Positions 9,028 to 18,271 of a DNA stretch of 49,077 bases are shown one piece after another. Within the stretch, counting starts at the first letter, position 1. The number at the start of each line of letters is the position of its first letter. The translations under genes and the position numbers were made by a program. Source of the DNA: an uncultured Ruminococcus sp. (GTDB lineage Bacteria; Bacillota; Clostridia; Oscillospirales; Acutalibacteraceae); NCBI GenBank assembly GCA_905234535.1, contig CAJOII010000028.1, forward strand, positions 1 to 49,077, given 5' to 3'. The notes below the pieces were generated by a model, which ran no database searches, was not told the DNA's origin, and worked only from the letters and a program-made list of their open reading frames with translations.

Positions 9028-10482
9028 TCACAGCCTCAGTGTCGAAATATCACCGGAGCTTAAGACATACGCGTCGCTGTCCGAGTAGAGCGCGATTGCG
9101 TGGGTATCGAGCCCCGCGGCGGTCTCTGAGATCAGACTGCCGCTCTTGTTATACAGATAGACCGTATCGGAGGAGAGCGCCGCTACGCGGCCTTTGTAGG
9201 TAGAAAGGGAGATGATCCTCAAATCGGTCGAAAACGATGAGGAGAGATCTCCCGATGAGTTGAAGTTATAAACATCACAGTTTCTGCCGTCGCCGGAACG
9301 GGACAGAGAGACAGAGAAGGTATCGGTGTCGGTGTTGATATCGTATGCGGTAAGGGTCTTGCCCTCGAAAGATGTCTCCTTGGTATCTCCCGAGCGGGTC
9401 TTGATACCGAAGGCGCTGTGATCGGCGACCGCGCAGACGACGGAGTCGGAAAGATACTCGATCTCGTAGATGAAGTTGCCCTCGAACTCCTTGAACACCA
9501 CCGGCTCTTCTTCAGTAAAGTCATGGATATAGACGGCGGAGATCTCCGTACCGTCCAGCGCCGACACTCCGCTCACAGCGGCGAATCTGCCGGAGGAGCT
9601 GAGCGTGACCGAGGTGATGTAGTAGTCGGCATAAGAATACGCGAAGATCTGCTCGTTATCTTTGTTATAGACATAGAGCTTCGAGAGATAGCCGTCGGAC
9701 TGGGTCACTAAAGCATAGGTGCCGTTGTCAATAATATCCGCTGTGACAATTTTATTCTCCGCAGAAGAGGTATAGACATTCTTGTCAAGCATATCGATCT
9801 CAAATCCCGTGCCGCCTAAGTTATAAAGCAGGATATAATCGTTACTGGTAACCATCACGGGAGCAGAGAACGCCATCGAAGAAGAATATACGGTCCTGCC
9901 GTAGCTGTTGACAGACGCAAATTTCGAGTCGGAGGCATAAACAAGGTATCTGCCCATCGCTTGGAAGTTGCCCGCGCTGACACTCTCCCCCTTGACATCG
10001 ATCGGGAAGGTGTGGTCGGGATCCTGATTGAATATGCCGTACTGAACGAAGTTCTTGATCGAATCAAAGGACAGCGCGTCGGAATTTGCGAACAGAACCA
10101 CCGCGAAGGTCAAAAGAAGAACGATCGCGACAGCGACGATCAGCTTCTTGTTGAGAAGCCGCTTGAAATCGAATTTTTTCTTCCCGCTCTGTTTCTCGCT
10201 CTTGGGTCTCAGCTCTGTGTCAGAGGGCGAAGAGGGCTTCTCCTCCCCGCGCTTTTTGGGCTGTTTCAAGATCTGATCGACCTTTTTGTCATTCTTTTTT
10301 TTCAGACGCTCGCTGCGCTCTTTCTCCCGCTCAGTTTCTTTTCTGCGGTACTGTTCGACATCCTCATCCGGCTCATCGTCGGAGGTAGGGATGTTCAAAG
10401 TACGCGACTCCGCGTCATAAATCAAGTTTTTGATCTCGTCAAAATCCGAGAATCGGTTATCGTTGTTATCCATAGTCACCAA
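9028..10482 (-). CDS. DUF5711-like membrane-anchored beta-propeller protein
   Basis: Charged cytoplasmic N-terminus, one TM (LIVAVAIVLLLTFAVVLFAN), repetitive propeller-like exterior domain. Confidence 0.6.
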   Translation of the reverse strand: MVTMDNNDNRFSDFDEIKNLIYDAESRTLNIPTSDDEPDEDVEQYRRKETEREKERSERLKKKNDKKVDQILKQPKKRGEEKPSSPSDTELRPKSEKQSGKKKFDFKRLLNKKLIVAVAIVLLLTFAVVLFANSDALSFDSIKNFVQYGIFNQDPDHTFPIDVKGESVSAGNFQAMGRYLVYASDSKFASVNSYGRTVYSSSMAFSAPVMVTSNDYILLYNLGGTGFEIDMLDKNVYTSSAENKIVTADIIDNGTYALVTQSDGYLSKLYVYNKDNEQIFAYSYADYYITSVTLSSSGRFAAVSGVSALDGTEISAVYIHDFTEEEPVVFKEFEGNFIYEIEYLSDSVVCAVADHSAFGIKTRSGDTKETSFEGKTLTAYDINTDTDTFSVSLSRSGDGRNCDVYNFNSSGDLSSSFSTDLRIISLSTYKGRVAALSSDTVYLYNKSGSLISETAAGLDTHAIALYSDSDAYVLSSGDISTLRL

Positions 10483-10493
10483 AAATTCAAAAA

Positions 10494-11237
10494 TTATATA
10501 TCATAGAAAACTCTGTTGAGATACAGTCCCTTCGCCGGAGCGGTGGGACCTGAGAGCTTTCTGTTCTCAGCTTTGATAATACCGGGGATCGCGTCGGGCG
10601 CGATCTTACCCTGCTGGATATGCAAGAGGGTGCCGGTCATGATGCGGACCATATTGTACAAGAACCCGTCCGCCGCTACCGTGAAGGTCACCATATCGCC
10701 CTCACGCCGGACATCGAAGTACTTCACCGTACGGACAAAGTCACCCTTCTCGCGCTTATCGAGCGTACAGAAGGAGGTGAAGTCGTGGCTGCCGACGAAC
10801 GCCTTGGCGGCTTTGTCGAGCATCCTCTCGTCGATCGGATAGCGGTAGTGGAGCGCTTCATTCAAAAGAAACGGATTTCTGATCGGGCTGTTCCAGATCT
10901 TGTAGATATACTCCTTGCCCTTTGAAGAATAGCGCGCATGGAACTCAAGCGGCACCTCTCTGACAGAGAGCACCGCGATATCCATGGGAAGATAGCGGTT
11001 CAGAGCCATCTTCAGGCGTTCTGTCGGTATCGGGTGCTGTGTCTTCAAGGAGATACAGTACATATTCGCGTGGACGCCGGTATCGGTACGCGAGCACCCT
11101 TTGATATCGGGACGCTGTGAGATGACCGAGAACAAGGCGTTCTGAAAGACCTCCTGAACGGATAAGGCGTTCGTCTGCACCTGCCAGCCATGATAGGCAG
11201 CGCCGTTATACGCGATGGTGATGAGCAGATTTCTCAT
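10494..11237 (-). CDS. truA: tRNA pseudouridine(38-40) synthase
   Basis: MRNLLITIAYNGAAYHGWQVQ start, GCSRTDTGVHA catalytic motif; ATG at 11237 overlaps the ecfT TGA (ATGA), so the longer 294-aa ORF start is unlikely. Confidence 0.93.
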   Translation of the reverse strand: MRNLLITIAYNGAAYHGWQVQTNALSVQEVFQNALFSVISQRPDIKGCSRTDTGVHANMYCISLKTQHPIPTERLKMALNRYLPMDIAVLSVREVPLEFHARYSSKGKEYIYKIWNSPIRNPFLLNEALHYRYPIDERMLDKAAKAFVGSHDFTSFCTLDKREKGDFVRTVKYFDVRREGDMVTFTVAADGFLYNMVRIMTGTLLHIQQGKIAPDAIPGIIKAENRKLSGPTAPAKGLYLNRVFYDI

Positions 11238-12043
11238 CGGATGTTCACAAAAAAGATGTTGCATAATACAATACCCGCGATCAGCGCGCCCGAGATCACA
11301 AGGGCGATATAATCTCTCTTTGAAAGGGTCAGCTGCTTCATTCTGGTTCTGCCCTCGCCGCCCTGATAGCAGCGGCACTCCATCGCGACCGCAAGCTCAT
11401 AGGCTCTTCGAAATGCCGAGACGAACAGCGGTATCAGCACCGGCACGAGAGCCTTGATGCGATGGATAAAGTTGCCGCTTTCCATATCGGCGCCGCGAGC
11501 CTTCTGTGCCGCCATGATCTTGTCGGTCTCTTCTAAGAGCGTGGGCACAAAGCGCAGCGCGATCGTCATCATCATCGAGATCTCGTGCACCTTGATGTGA
11601 AAGATCTTCAAGGGCTTCATCAGCCGCTCCAAGGCATCGGTAAGATCGGTCGGAGAGGTCGTGAAGGTCAGCGCCGACGACATCAGAAGCAGCAGCACGA
11701 TCCTCACACAGACGAATATCGCGTTATAGATACCGTTTAGCGTGACTTTGATGAAGTGCCACTGAAAGATCGGATCTCCCGTGCCGTAGAATAGATTCAA
11801 AAGCGAAGTGATGATCACGATGATGATGATCACCTTGAGGCTCTTTAAGTAGAGCTTGAGGGGAACCTTCGACATCAACACGACCGTCAGGACAGCGATC
11901 GCCACCAAGCCGAGCGCGAAGAAGTTGAAGGTGACAAAAATCAGGACGATATAGGTGATCAGTAAGATGATCTTGATCCTTGGGTCAAGCCGATGGATCA
12001 ATGAATCGGTCGGGAAGTACTGCCCTAAGGTAATATCTCTCAC
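11234..12043 (-). CDS. ecfT: ECF transporter transmembrane component EcfT
   Basis: [25 protein letters not shown] start; AQKARGADMESG and FRRAYELAVAMECRCYQGGEGRT motifs of EcfT. Confidence 0.95.
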   Translation of the reverse strand: MRDITLGQYFPTDSLIHRLDPRIKIILLITYIVLIFVTFNFFALGLVAIAVLTVVLMSKVPLKLYLKSLKVIIIIVIITSLLNLFYGTGDPIFQWHFIKVTLNGIYNAIFVCVRIVLLLLMSSALTFTTSPTDLTDALERLMKPLKIFHIKVHEISMMMTIALRFVPTLLEETDKIMAAQKARGADMESGNFIHRIKALVPVLIPLFVSAFRRAYELAVAMECRCYQGGEGRTRMKQLTLSKRDYIALVISGALIAGIVLCNIFFVNIR

Positions 12044-12903
12044 AGGCGCCCCTCCCTCTTCAAGTATTCCGTGATGCTCTCGACCGCTTCTTCCACGGTG
12101 AGCGCACCCTTCTTGAGCGGAAATCCCGCGTCTATCAGCGAGTTGACGATCGAGGTGACCTGAGGCACCCTGAGCCCGAGCTCAAAGAGCTCCCGCTCTT
12201 TCGTGAAGATCCTCTCCGCGGTGTCAAAGTCCCACAGCTTTGAGTGATTCATCACCAGCACACGGTCACAGACCGCCGCGACATCCTCCATCGAGTGAGA
12301 AACGAGCAGAACGGTGTTCCCGCGCTCTCTGTGATACGCGCCGATCTGGCTGAGCAGCAGATCTCTGCCGACGGGATCAAGTCCCGCGGTGGGCTCATCT
12401 AAGATGAGGATATCGGGATCCATCGCGATCACGCCGGCGATCGCGGCTCTGCGCTTCTCGCCGCCGGAGAGATCGAAGGGAGATTTCTGAAGCAAAGCCT
12501 CCGAGAGCCCGACGAACTTCGCCGCGTTCTCAACGCGTTCTCTGATCTCTTCGTCGCTCAGTCCCATATTGGACGGTCCGAAGGCGATATCCTTATAGAC
12601 CGTCTCTTCAAACAACTGGTACTCGGGATACTGGAACACAAGCCCGATATGAAAGCGAACCCTGCGGATCTCCTTGGGCTTCTCCCAGATATCGGTACCG
12701 TCAAAATAGATATTACCTTTGGTGGGCTTTAAGAGTCCGTTCAAGGTCTGTACAAGGGTCGACTTGCCCGAGCCGGTATGACCGATGATGCCGACGAACT
12801 CGCCCTTCTCTAACGAGAAGCTGACATCATCCACCGCGATATGCTCAAAGGGCGTCGACGGCGAATAGGTGTAGGATAAGTGATCCACCCGGAGAATACT
12901 CAT
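12040..12903 (-). CDS. ecfA2: ECF transporter ATP-binding protein EcfA2
   Basis: Walker [11 protein letters not shown], signature LSGGEKRR, Walker [13 protein letters not shown]; overlapping ORFs in ecfA1-ecfA2-ecfT order. Confidence 0.93.
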   Translation of the reverse strand: MSILRVDHLSYTYSPSTPFEHIAVDDVSFSLEKGEFVGIIGHTGSGKSTLVQTLNGLLKPTKGNIYFDGTDIWEKPKEIRRVRFHIGLVFQYPEYQLFEETVYKDIAFGPSNMGLSDEEIRERVENAAKFVGLSEALLQKSPFDLSGGEKRRAAIAGVIAMDPDILILDEPTAGLDPVGRDLLLSQIGAYHRERGNTVLLVSHSMEDVAAVCDRVLVMNHSKLWDFDTAERIFTKERELFELGLRVPQVTSIVNSLIDAGFPLKKGALTVEEAVESITEYLKREGRL

Positions 12904-13751
12904 CTGAGCACCTCCTTCAGCATCGAAACACAGTCATCAGAGAACAGCGGAAGTCTCTCGATCTCCACACCACAGGAGCGCAGCTTATAGCACAGCTCTG
13001 TCGCCTGAGGAACATCCAGACGGTGACGCTTTAGAAGCTCTACCTGAGAGAAGACTTCCTCAGGCACGCCCTCGGTGAGTACCCTGCCGCTGTCGAGGAC
13101 ATAGACACGGTCGGCTAACACCGCCTCCTCCATATAATGGGTAATCATGATGACGGTTATTCCGGCTTCTCGGTTGAGCTTCAAGATCGTGTTCATGACC
13201 TCATCCCTGCCCTTGGGATCGAGCATCGCGGTAGGCTCGTCCAAGACGATGCAGTCGGGTCTCATCGCGATGATGCCGGCGATGGCGACGCGCTGCTTCT
13301 GACCGCCCGAGAGCTTGAACGGCGCGTACAAGCGGTAGTCGTACATATCGACCGCCTTGAGCGCTTCGTCCACTCTTTCACGGATCTCTTTAGGCTCGAT
13401 GCCGATGTTCTCGGGACCGAAGGCGACATCTTCTTCGACGATCGAGGCGACGAGCTGGTTGTCGGGGTTCTGCAGAACCAAGCCGACCTTTCTCCTGACA
13501 TCAAAGGCACGCGTCTCGTCAGAGGTATCGATCCCGTCGATGTACACCTTGCCGGAGGAAGGGGTGAGCATCGCGTTCAGGTGCTTCGCAACCGTGCTCT
13601 TTCCCGAGCCGTTATGTCCAATGAACACGACGAACTCACCCTTCTTCACAGAGAAGGAGACATCGTTCAGGACATATTTTGTTGTCTTCTGTGAGGAATC
13701 ATCCGCTTCTTCGTAAGCAAAGCAGAGGTTTCTCGCTTCGATAAATTCCAT
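12900..13751 (-). CDS. ecfA1: ECF transporter ATP-binding protein EcfA1
   Basis: Walker [35 protein letters not shown]. Confidence 0.93.
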   Translation of the reverse strand: MEFIEARNLCFAYEEADDSSQKTTKYVLNDVSFSVKKGEFVVFIGHNGSGKSTVAKHLNAMLTPSSGKVYIDGIDTSDETRAFDVRRKVGLVLQNPDNQLVASIVEEDVAFGPENIGIEPKEIRERVDEALKAVDMYDYRLYAPFKLSGGQKQRVAIAGIIAMRPDCIVLDEPTAMLDPKGRDEVMNTILKLNREAGITVIMITHYMEEAVLADRVYVLDSGRVLTEGVPEEVFSQVELLKRHRLDVPQATELCYKLRSCGVEIERLPLFSDDCVSMLKEVLR

Positions 13752-13785
13752 ATACTTCCAATACCTTCAAATTAAATCTACAAAA

Positions 13786-14649
13786 TTATTTTTGCCAGAT
13801 GGTGGTGGCGCCGCACGGCAGGACGAGCCCTGTATCGCTCGAAACAATACCGATCTCGTCGGAAGTCACCCTTCCGCCGCGCTGCTTCTCGATCACTGAG
13901 CGCATGATATATTCCATCACAGAGGGAGAGAGTCCCGCTGTGTATGAGTTGAGGATCACAAAAGCGGCGTCATCGGATAAGACCTGCGCGCATAATTCTA
14001 TAAAAGAATAAATACTGTCTTCCAGCTTCCAGACCTCGCCCATCGGGCCTCTGCCGTAAGAGGGCGGATCCAGAATAATGCCGTCGTACCTTCTGCCTCT
14101 TCTGATCTCGCGCTGTACAAACTTGACGCAGTCGTCAACGATCCAGCGCACCGGACGATCGGCGACCTTGGAAGAGACGGCGTTCTCCTTCGCCCATGAG
14201 ACCATGCCCTTGGACGCGTCGACATGACAGACCGATGCGCCCGCCTTGAGACAAGAGACCGTCGCGCATCCGGTATAACCGAAGAGATTCAACACATTCA
14301 GACCTCTCTTCGAGTGAGAGATCAGATCGGATGCGAAGTCCCAGTTGACCGCCTGCTCGGGAAATATACCGGTGTGCTTGAAGCCCATGGGCTTGACATT
14401 GAATACCATATCCCGATAAGAAATCTGCCAGCGCTCGGGGATCTTCTTATACTCCTGCCATCTGCCGCCTCCCGAATGAGAACGCAGATAGCGCGCGTGC
14501 GCCTTGTGCCAGAGGGGATTCTCTTTCTTCGTATTCCATATGACATTGGGGTCGGGGCGGATGAGGATGATGTCTCCCCATCTCTCAAGCCGCTCTCCCA
14601 TGCTTGAATCGATCAGCTCATAATCGAGCCAATGTTCTGCTGCGCGCAT
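13786..14649 (-). CDS. Class I SAM-dependent methyltransferase (RlmI/RlmK-like)
   Basis: VLNLFGYTGCATVSCLKAGASVCHVDASKGMVSWAKEN SAM-binding motif; DGIILDPPSYGRG catalytic-type motif. Confidence 0.85.
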   Translation of the reverse strand: MRAAEHWLDYELIDSSMGERLERWGDIILIRPDPNVIWNTKKENPLWHKAHARYLRSHSGGGRWQEYKKIPERWQISYRDMVFNVKPMGFKHTGIFPEQAVNWDFASDLISHSKRGLNVLNLFGYTGCATVSCLKAGASVCHVDASKGMVSWAKENAVSSKVADRPVRWIVDDCVKFVQREIRRGRRYDGIILDPPSYGRGPMGEVWKLEDSIYSFIELCAQVLSDDAAFVILNSYTAGLSPSVMEYIMRSVIEKQRGGRVTSDEIGIVSSDTGLVLPCGATTIWQK

Positions 14650-14666
14650 AACGAATTCCTTCCAGT

Positions 14667-15734
14667 CTATTCCGTAAACAGGCTGCCCTGCGCCGCCGCT
14701 GTATCGGCAGGCGCCTTGAAGCCTAAGTGCTCATACGCCGCGGCGGTGACGCATCTGCCGCGCGGGGTACGGGATAAGAAGCCGATCTGCATCAGATACG
14801 GCTCGTAGACATCTTCGATAGTGACCGCTTCTTCGCCGATCGCCGCCGCCAGGGTCTCAAGCCCTACGGGGCCTCCGCGGTAGTACTTAATCATCGCCTG
14901 GAGCATCCTGCGGTCGTTCTGATCGAGACCGAGCTCGTCGATCTCTAATTTATCAAGCGCGATCTGAGCGACCCTGAGATCGATCACGCCGTCGGAGATC
15001 ACCTCGGAGAAATCGCGCACGCGCTTTAGAAGACGATTCGCGATACGGGGGGTACCTCTTGAGCGGGACGCAAGCTCCAAAGCGCCTTCTTCATCAATCC
15101 GTATCCCTAAGATACCCGCGGAGCGCGTGATGATGCGCGAAAGCTCCTCGGGGGTGTAGAGTTCCAGTCTTAAGACAACGCCGAAACGGTCTCTCAAAGG
15201 AGCCGTGAGCTGTCCCGCGCGGGTCGTCGCTCCGACAAGCGTGAACCTCGGCAGCGGCAGATGATAGGACGCCGCCATCTGACCCTTGCCGGTGATGATG
15301 TCGATCGCGAAGTCCTCCATCGAGGGATAGAGAATCTCTTCGACCGCTCTCGAAAGACGGTGGATCTCATCGATAAAAAGCACATCGCCGGGGTTGAGAT
15401 TTGTCAGAAGCGCGGCGAGATCACCGGGCTTCTCGATCGCGGGGCCCGAGGTGATGCGGATGTTGACGCCCATCTCGTTCGCGATGATCCCGGATAGCGT
15501 AGTCTTACCGAGTCCCGGAGGGCCGTAGAGCAGCACATGATCGAGAGATTCTCCCCTCTTCTTCGCCGCTTCGATGAAGATCTTCAGATTTTCCTTCGCC
15601 TTCTCCTGACCGATATATTCGTCCAAGGTTCTCGGACGCAGAGGGTTGTCCGTGTCGATCGCGTCGGACGGAATCTCCGCTGTGTCCATGATCCTGTCTT
15701 CAAAGTCCATTTCAAAATCAGTATTGTAGTCCAT
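14667..15734 (-). CDS. ruvB: Holliday junction branch migration helicase RuvB
   Basis: [49 protein letters not shown]; start chosen at MDYNTDFE (33 bp inside the ORF start). Confidence 0.97.
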   Translation of the reverse strand: MDYNTDFEMDFEDRIMDTAEIPSDAIDTDNPLRPRTLDEYIGQEKAKENLKIFIEAAKKRGESLDHVLLYGPPGLGKTTLSGIIANEMGVNIRITSGPAIEKPGDLAALLTNLNPGDVLFIDEIHRLSRAVEEILYPSMEDFAIDIITGKGQMAASYHLPLPRFTLVGATTRAGQLTAPLRDRFGVVLRLELYTPEELSRIITRSAGILGIRIDEEGALELASRSRGTPRIANRLLKRVRDFSEVISDGVIDLRVAQIALDKLEIDELGLDQNDRRMLQAMIKYYRGGPVGLETLAAAIGEEAVTIEDVYEPYLMQIGFLSRTPRGRCVTAAAYEHLGFKAPADTAAAQGSLFTE

Positions 15735-15849
15735 TCTTATTCCTTTCGGTAAGTGATCGGAGAGCAATCGTCACAATCCCGTTCAAGGATGCTCCGATGA
15801 TATAATTTACACTAAGCGATGACGCGCTGTGAATGATAATCCGAAATCG

Positions 15850-16440
15850 TCACGCCATCTGTTTCAAGGTGGCGGAGATCATCTGCTCGACAGACATCGA
15901 GGGATCAAGCCGCGAGAGGATCGGGGTGACATCCGCGGCGGAGTAGCCCAAGACCGCGAGCGCCTGTACCGCCTTCGGGACATTACCGGTATCGGTGATG
16001 ACAGAGCCCTTGAGATCCGTACCGCCCATATCGGCGGAGACTCCCTTGATCTTGTCCTTGAGTTCAAGGACGATCCTCTGGGCGAGCTTCGGTCCGACAC
16101 CGTTCGCTCTGGTTAAAGTCTTGCTGTCGGAAGCGGAGACGCACATCGCGATCTGCTCTGAAGAAAGCTCCGAGAGGATCGCGAGCGCTACCTTCGGACC
16201 GACGCCCGAGATGGCGATCAGCATACGGAAGGTATTCAGCTCTGACTTTGTCGCAAAGCCGAAGAGCTCCATCGCGTCTTCTCTGACATTCATATGAGTA
16301 TATAAAGTTACTTCGGTATTGAGCTTGAGCCCCCGCTGAGTCATCAGGCTGGTCTGCACCCGAAAGCCGATGCCGCCGCATTCTACGACGGCAATGCCCG
16401 CGTCCATCAGGATCAGGCTGCCTCTGACAGAATAGATCAT
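15850..16440 (-). CDS. ruvA: Holliday junction branch migration protein RuvA
   Basis: MIYSVRGSLILMDAGIAVVECGGIGFRV; helix-hairpin-helix GVGPKVALAILSEL and GVGPKLAQRIVLELKDK. Confidence 0.96.
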   Translation of the reverse strand: MIYSVRGSLILMDAGIAVVECGGIGFRVQTSLMTQRGLKLNTEVTLYTHMNVREDAMELFGFATKSELNTFRMLIAISGVGPKVALAILSELSSEQIAMCVSASDSKTLTRANGVGPKLAQRIVLELKDKIKGVSADMGGTDLKGSVITDTGNVPKAVQALAVLGYSAADVTPILSRLDPSMSVEQMISATLKQMA

Positions 16441-16949
16441 GGTTTGAGTCCTCTTTTCATCATATATTCTCTGAGATTCGTTCCCGCCGCCTGGGTATGG
16501 GTGAGCGCGAGCGCGAGCGCGTCGGCGGTGTCGTCGGGCTTGGGAACCTCTTTCAGGTGAAGCAGGCGTCTGGTCATCTCCATCACCTGCGGCTTCTTCG
16601 CCTTACCGTAGCCGGTGACGGCGGTCTTGACCTGCAGGGGGGTGTACTCGAATACTTTGATACCGTGCTGCTGAGCGGCAAGGAGGATCACGCCTCTCGC
16701 CTCTGCCACCTGGATCGCCGTGGTAGCGTTGGTGGTAAAATACAGCTTCTCGATCGACATCGCATCGGGACGAGATCTATCGATGATCTCGCAGGTATCA
16801 TCGTATATCTGCTGTAAGCGCTGATTGAAGTCGGTGTGCGCTTCGGTGGTTATCGCGCCGAACGCGAGCGGCTTGTGCATATTATTCTCAAAACGGATCA
16901 CGCCCCAGCCGACGATCGCATATCCCGGATCGATCCCTAAAATCACCAA
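16437..16949 (-). CDS. ruvC: Crossover junction endodeoxyribonuclease RuvC
   Basis: MVILGIDPGYAIVGWGVI, SIEKLYFTTNATTAIQVAEARGVILLAA, KPDDTADALALALTH. Confidence 0.97.
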   Translation of the reverse strand: MVILGIDPGYAIVGWGVIRFENNMHKPLAFGAITTEAHTDFNQRLQQIYDDTCEIIDRSRPDAMSIEKLYFTTNATTAIQVAEARGVILLAAQQHGIKVFEYTPLQVKTAVTGYGKAKKPQVMEMTRRLLHLKEVPKPDDTADALALALTHTQAAGTNLREYMMKRGLKP

Positions 16950-17049
16950 TTGCGCTCACTCCCCCTTATAATTCTACAATTAGAGTTATTATAACATATA
17001 TGGCGCGATATAGCAAGAAAAATCACTGAAAAATCCACGCAAAAAGGCA

Positions 17050-17078
17050 CAAAAAAGAGCCCCGAAGGGCTCATTTTT
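17050..17078 (-). terminator. Intrinsic terminator of the formate/nitrite transporter gene
   Basis: minus strand GAGCCCTTCGGGGCTC followed by TTTTTT. Confidence 0.85.
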
Positions 17079-17147
17079 CATACAAATATGAGAGATCGCT
17101 GTTTCTGCTTTCATAAAGCTGTCATTCGCGATATTTCTATCCGCGGA

Positions 17148-17786
17148 TCACGCCTTTACCTTCTCCTTGATAAAGAGCTTCAGATTGTGGAAGATGACCG
17201 CGCCGACGAGGTTTCCGACAGATACATAGAGGATGTAGAGGATCCCATCTATGGAATAGAGCATCCCGGATACCGCAAAATAGAACATATCCGCTACCGA
17301 GTGTTCAAAGCCGCAGAGGATGAATACCGGGATACAGGTGAAGACAAGCAGGTATTTTGAATAGTTCTTCAGATCTTTATCGTTTCTAAAATAGTCCACA
17401 GCGATATAGACGAGGATCCCGCATAAAGCGCCCAAGATCATCGTCTGCCACGGGGTCTGGGTCAGCTTTAATGAGCAAATCTCCACTGCTTTCTCGGACA
17501 AAGCGGGTTTAGAAAACGAGACCATCAGTCCCGTCAGCATACAGCCCAAAAGGTTGCCAGCCCAGATCAGACAGAGGGTCAAGAGATACTTCGGCTTATT
17601 CTGAAAGACATAGGCGGTCTTGCCGGTAAACAGCAAAAATGAAAAAATCAGAATCGCGGTCAATCCGAGCGAGAACATCACCGCTCCGACCACCTTGTTC
17701 TCAGACGAGAGGAACACCGCGCCGCCGATGGAGATCATCAGCCCCGCCAAAAAAGCGGAGACGAGATCTTTGAGTATTTTCATCAC
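17148..17786 (-). CDS. Formate/nitrite transporter family protein
   Basis: FLAGLMISIGGAVFLS; AGNLLGCMLTG; TPWQTMILGALCGILVYIAV; GFEHSVADMFYF motifs of FNT channels. Confidence 0.92.
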   Translation of the reverse strand: MMKILKDLVSAFLAGLMISIGGAVFLSSENKVVGAVMFSLGLTAILIFSFLLFTGKTAYVFQNKPKYLLTLCLIWAGNLLGCMLTGLMVSFSKPALSEKAVEICSLKLTQTPWQTMILGALCGILVYIAVDYFRNDKDLKNYSKYLLVFTCIPVFILCGFEHSVADMFYFAVSGMLYSIDGILYILYVSVGNLVGAVIFHNLKLFIKEKVKA

Positions 17787-17850
17787 ATCATCCCCAAGAT
17801 ATAGTATTTTGATCTATGCACCTATACTATATCGGATGATCGGACATTTT

Positions 17851-18209
17851 TCAACACTTTTCGAGAATTATAGCAGAATTCTGAAAACTTAGCTCCACAC
17901 GGTCGCCGTAGAGCGTGTAGGAGAAGGGAAAATTTTCTTTTGTCTTCTCATCGCAGATGACAAATTCTCCGACAGAGAGGATGCATACCCCGCTGAGGAC
18001 AGAGGATATATCTCCGCTCTTCACAGAGAGGGTCGCGTTGTTCTCTTCTTTGCCCCGCCCTTGAGCGTCGCTTCCCATCGGTTCATCACAAGCTCGTCCG
18101 ACGAGTCTCTGATCACCCGCGCGCACCCGCACAGAAAGAAGCTGATCATCAGCAAAAAAGAAACTGTGAGTATCACCGCCGACTTTAGTAACATCTTGTG
18201 CCTTTTCAT
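17851..18209 (-). pseudogene. Small lipoprotein, frameshifted
   Basis: MKRHKMLLKSAVILTVSFLLMISFFLCGCARVIRDSSDELVMNRWEATLKGGAK continues in another frame as EENNATLSVKSGDISSVLSGVCILSVGEFVICDEKTKENFPFSYTLYGDRVELSFQNSAIILEKC; one missing base near 18049-18056. AGGTGAT SD before ATG at 18209. Confidence 0.7.
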
Positions 18210-18271
18210 CCATATCACCTGAGAGAATATATGAAACAGCGCGAAGAAATAGAACCGATAACGAAGGTCTC

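Noticed and set aside
9961-10506. 181-aa plus-strand ORF
   Set aside because: Antisense to the DUF5711-like gene; no recognisable domain or ribosome site.
13137-13694. 185-aa plus-strand ORF
   Set aside because: Antisense shadow of ecfA1, whose motifs are unambiguous.
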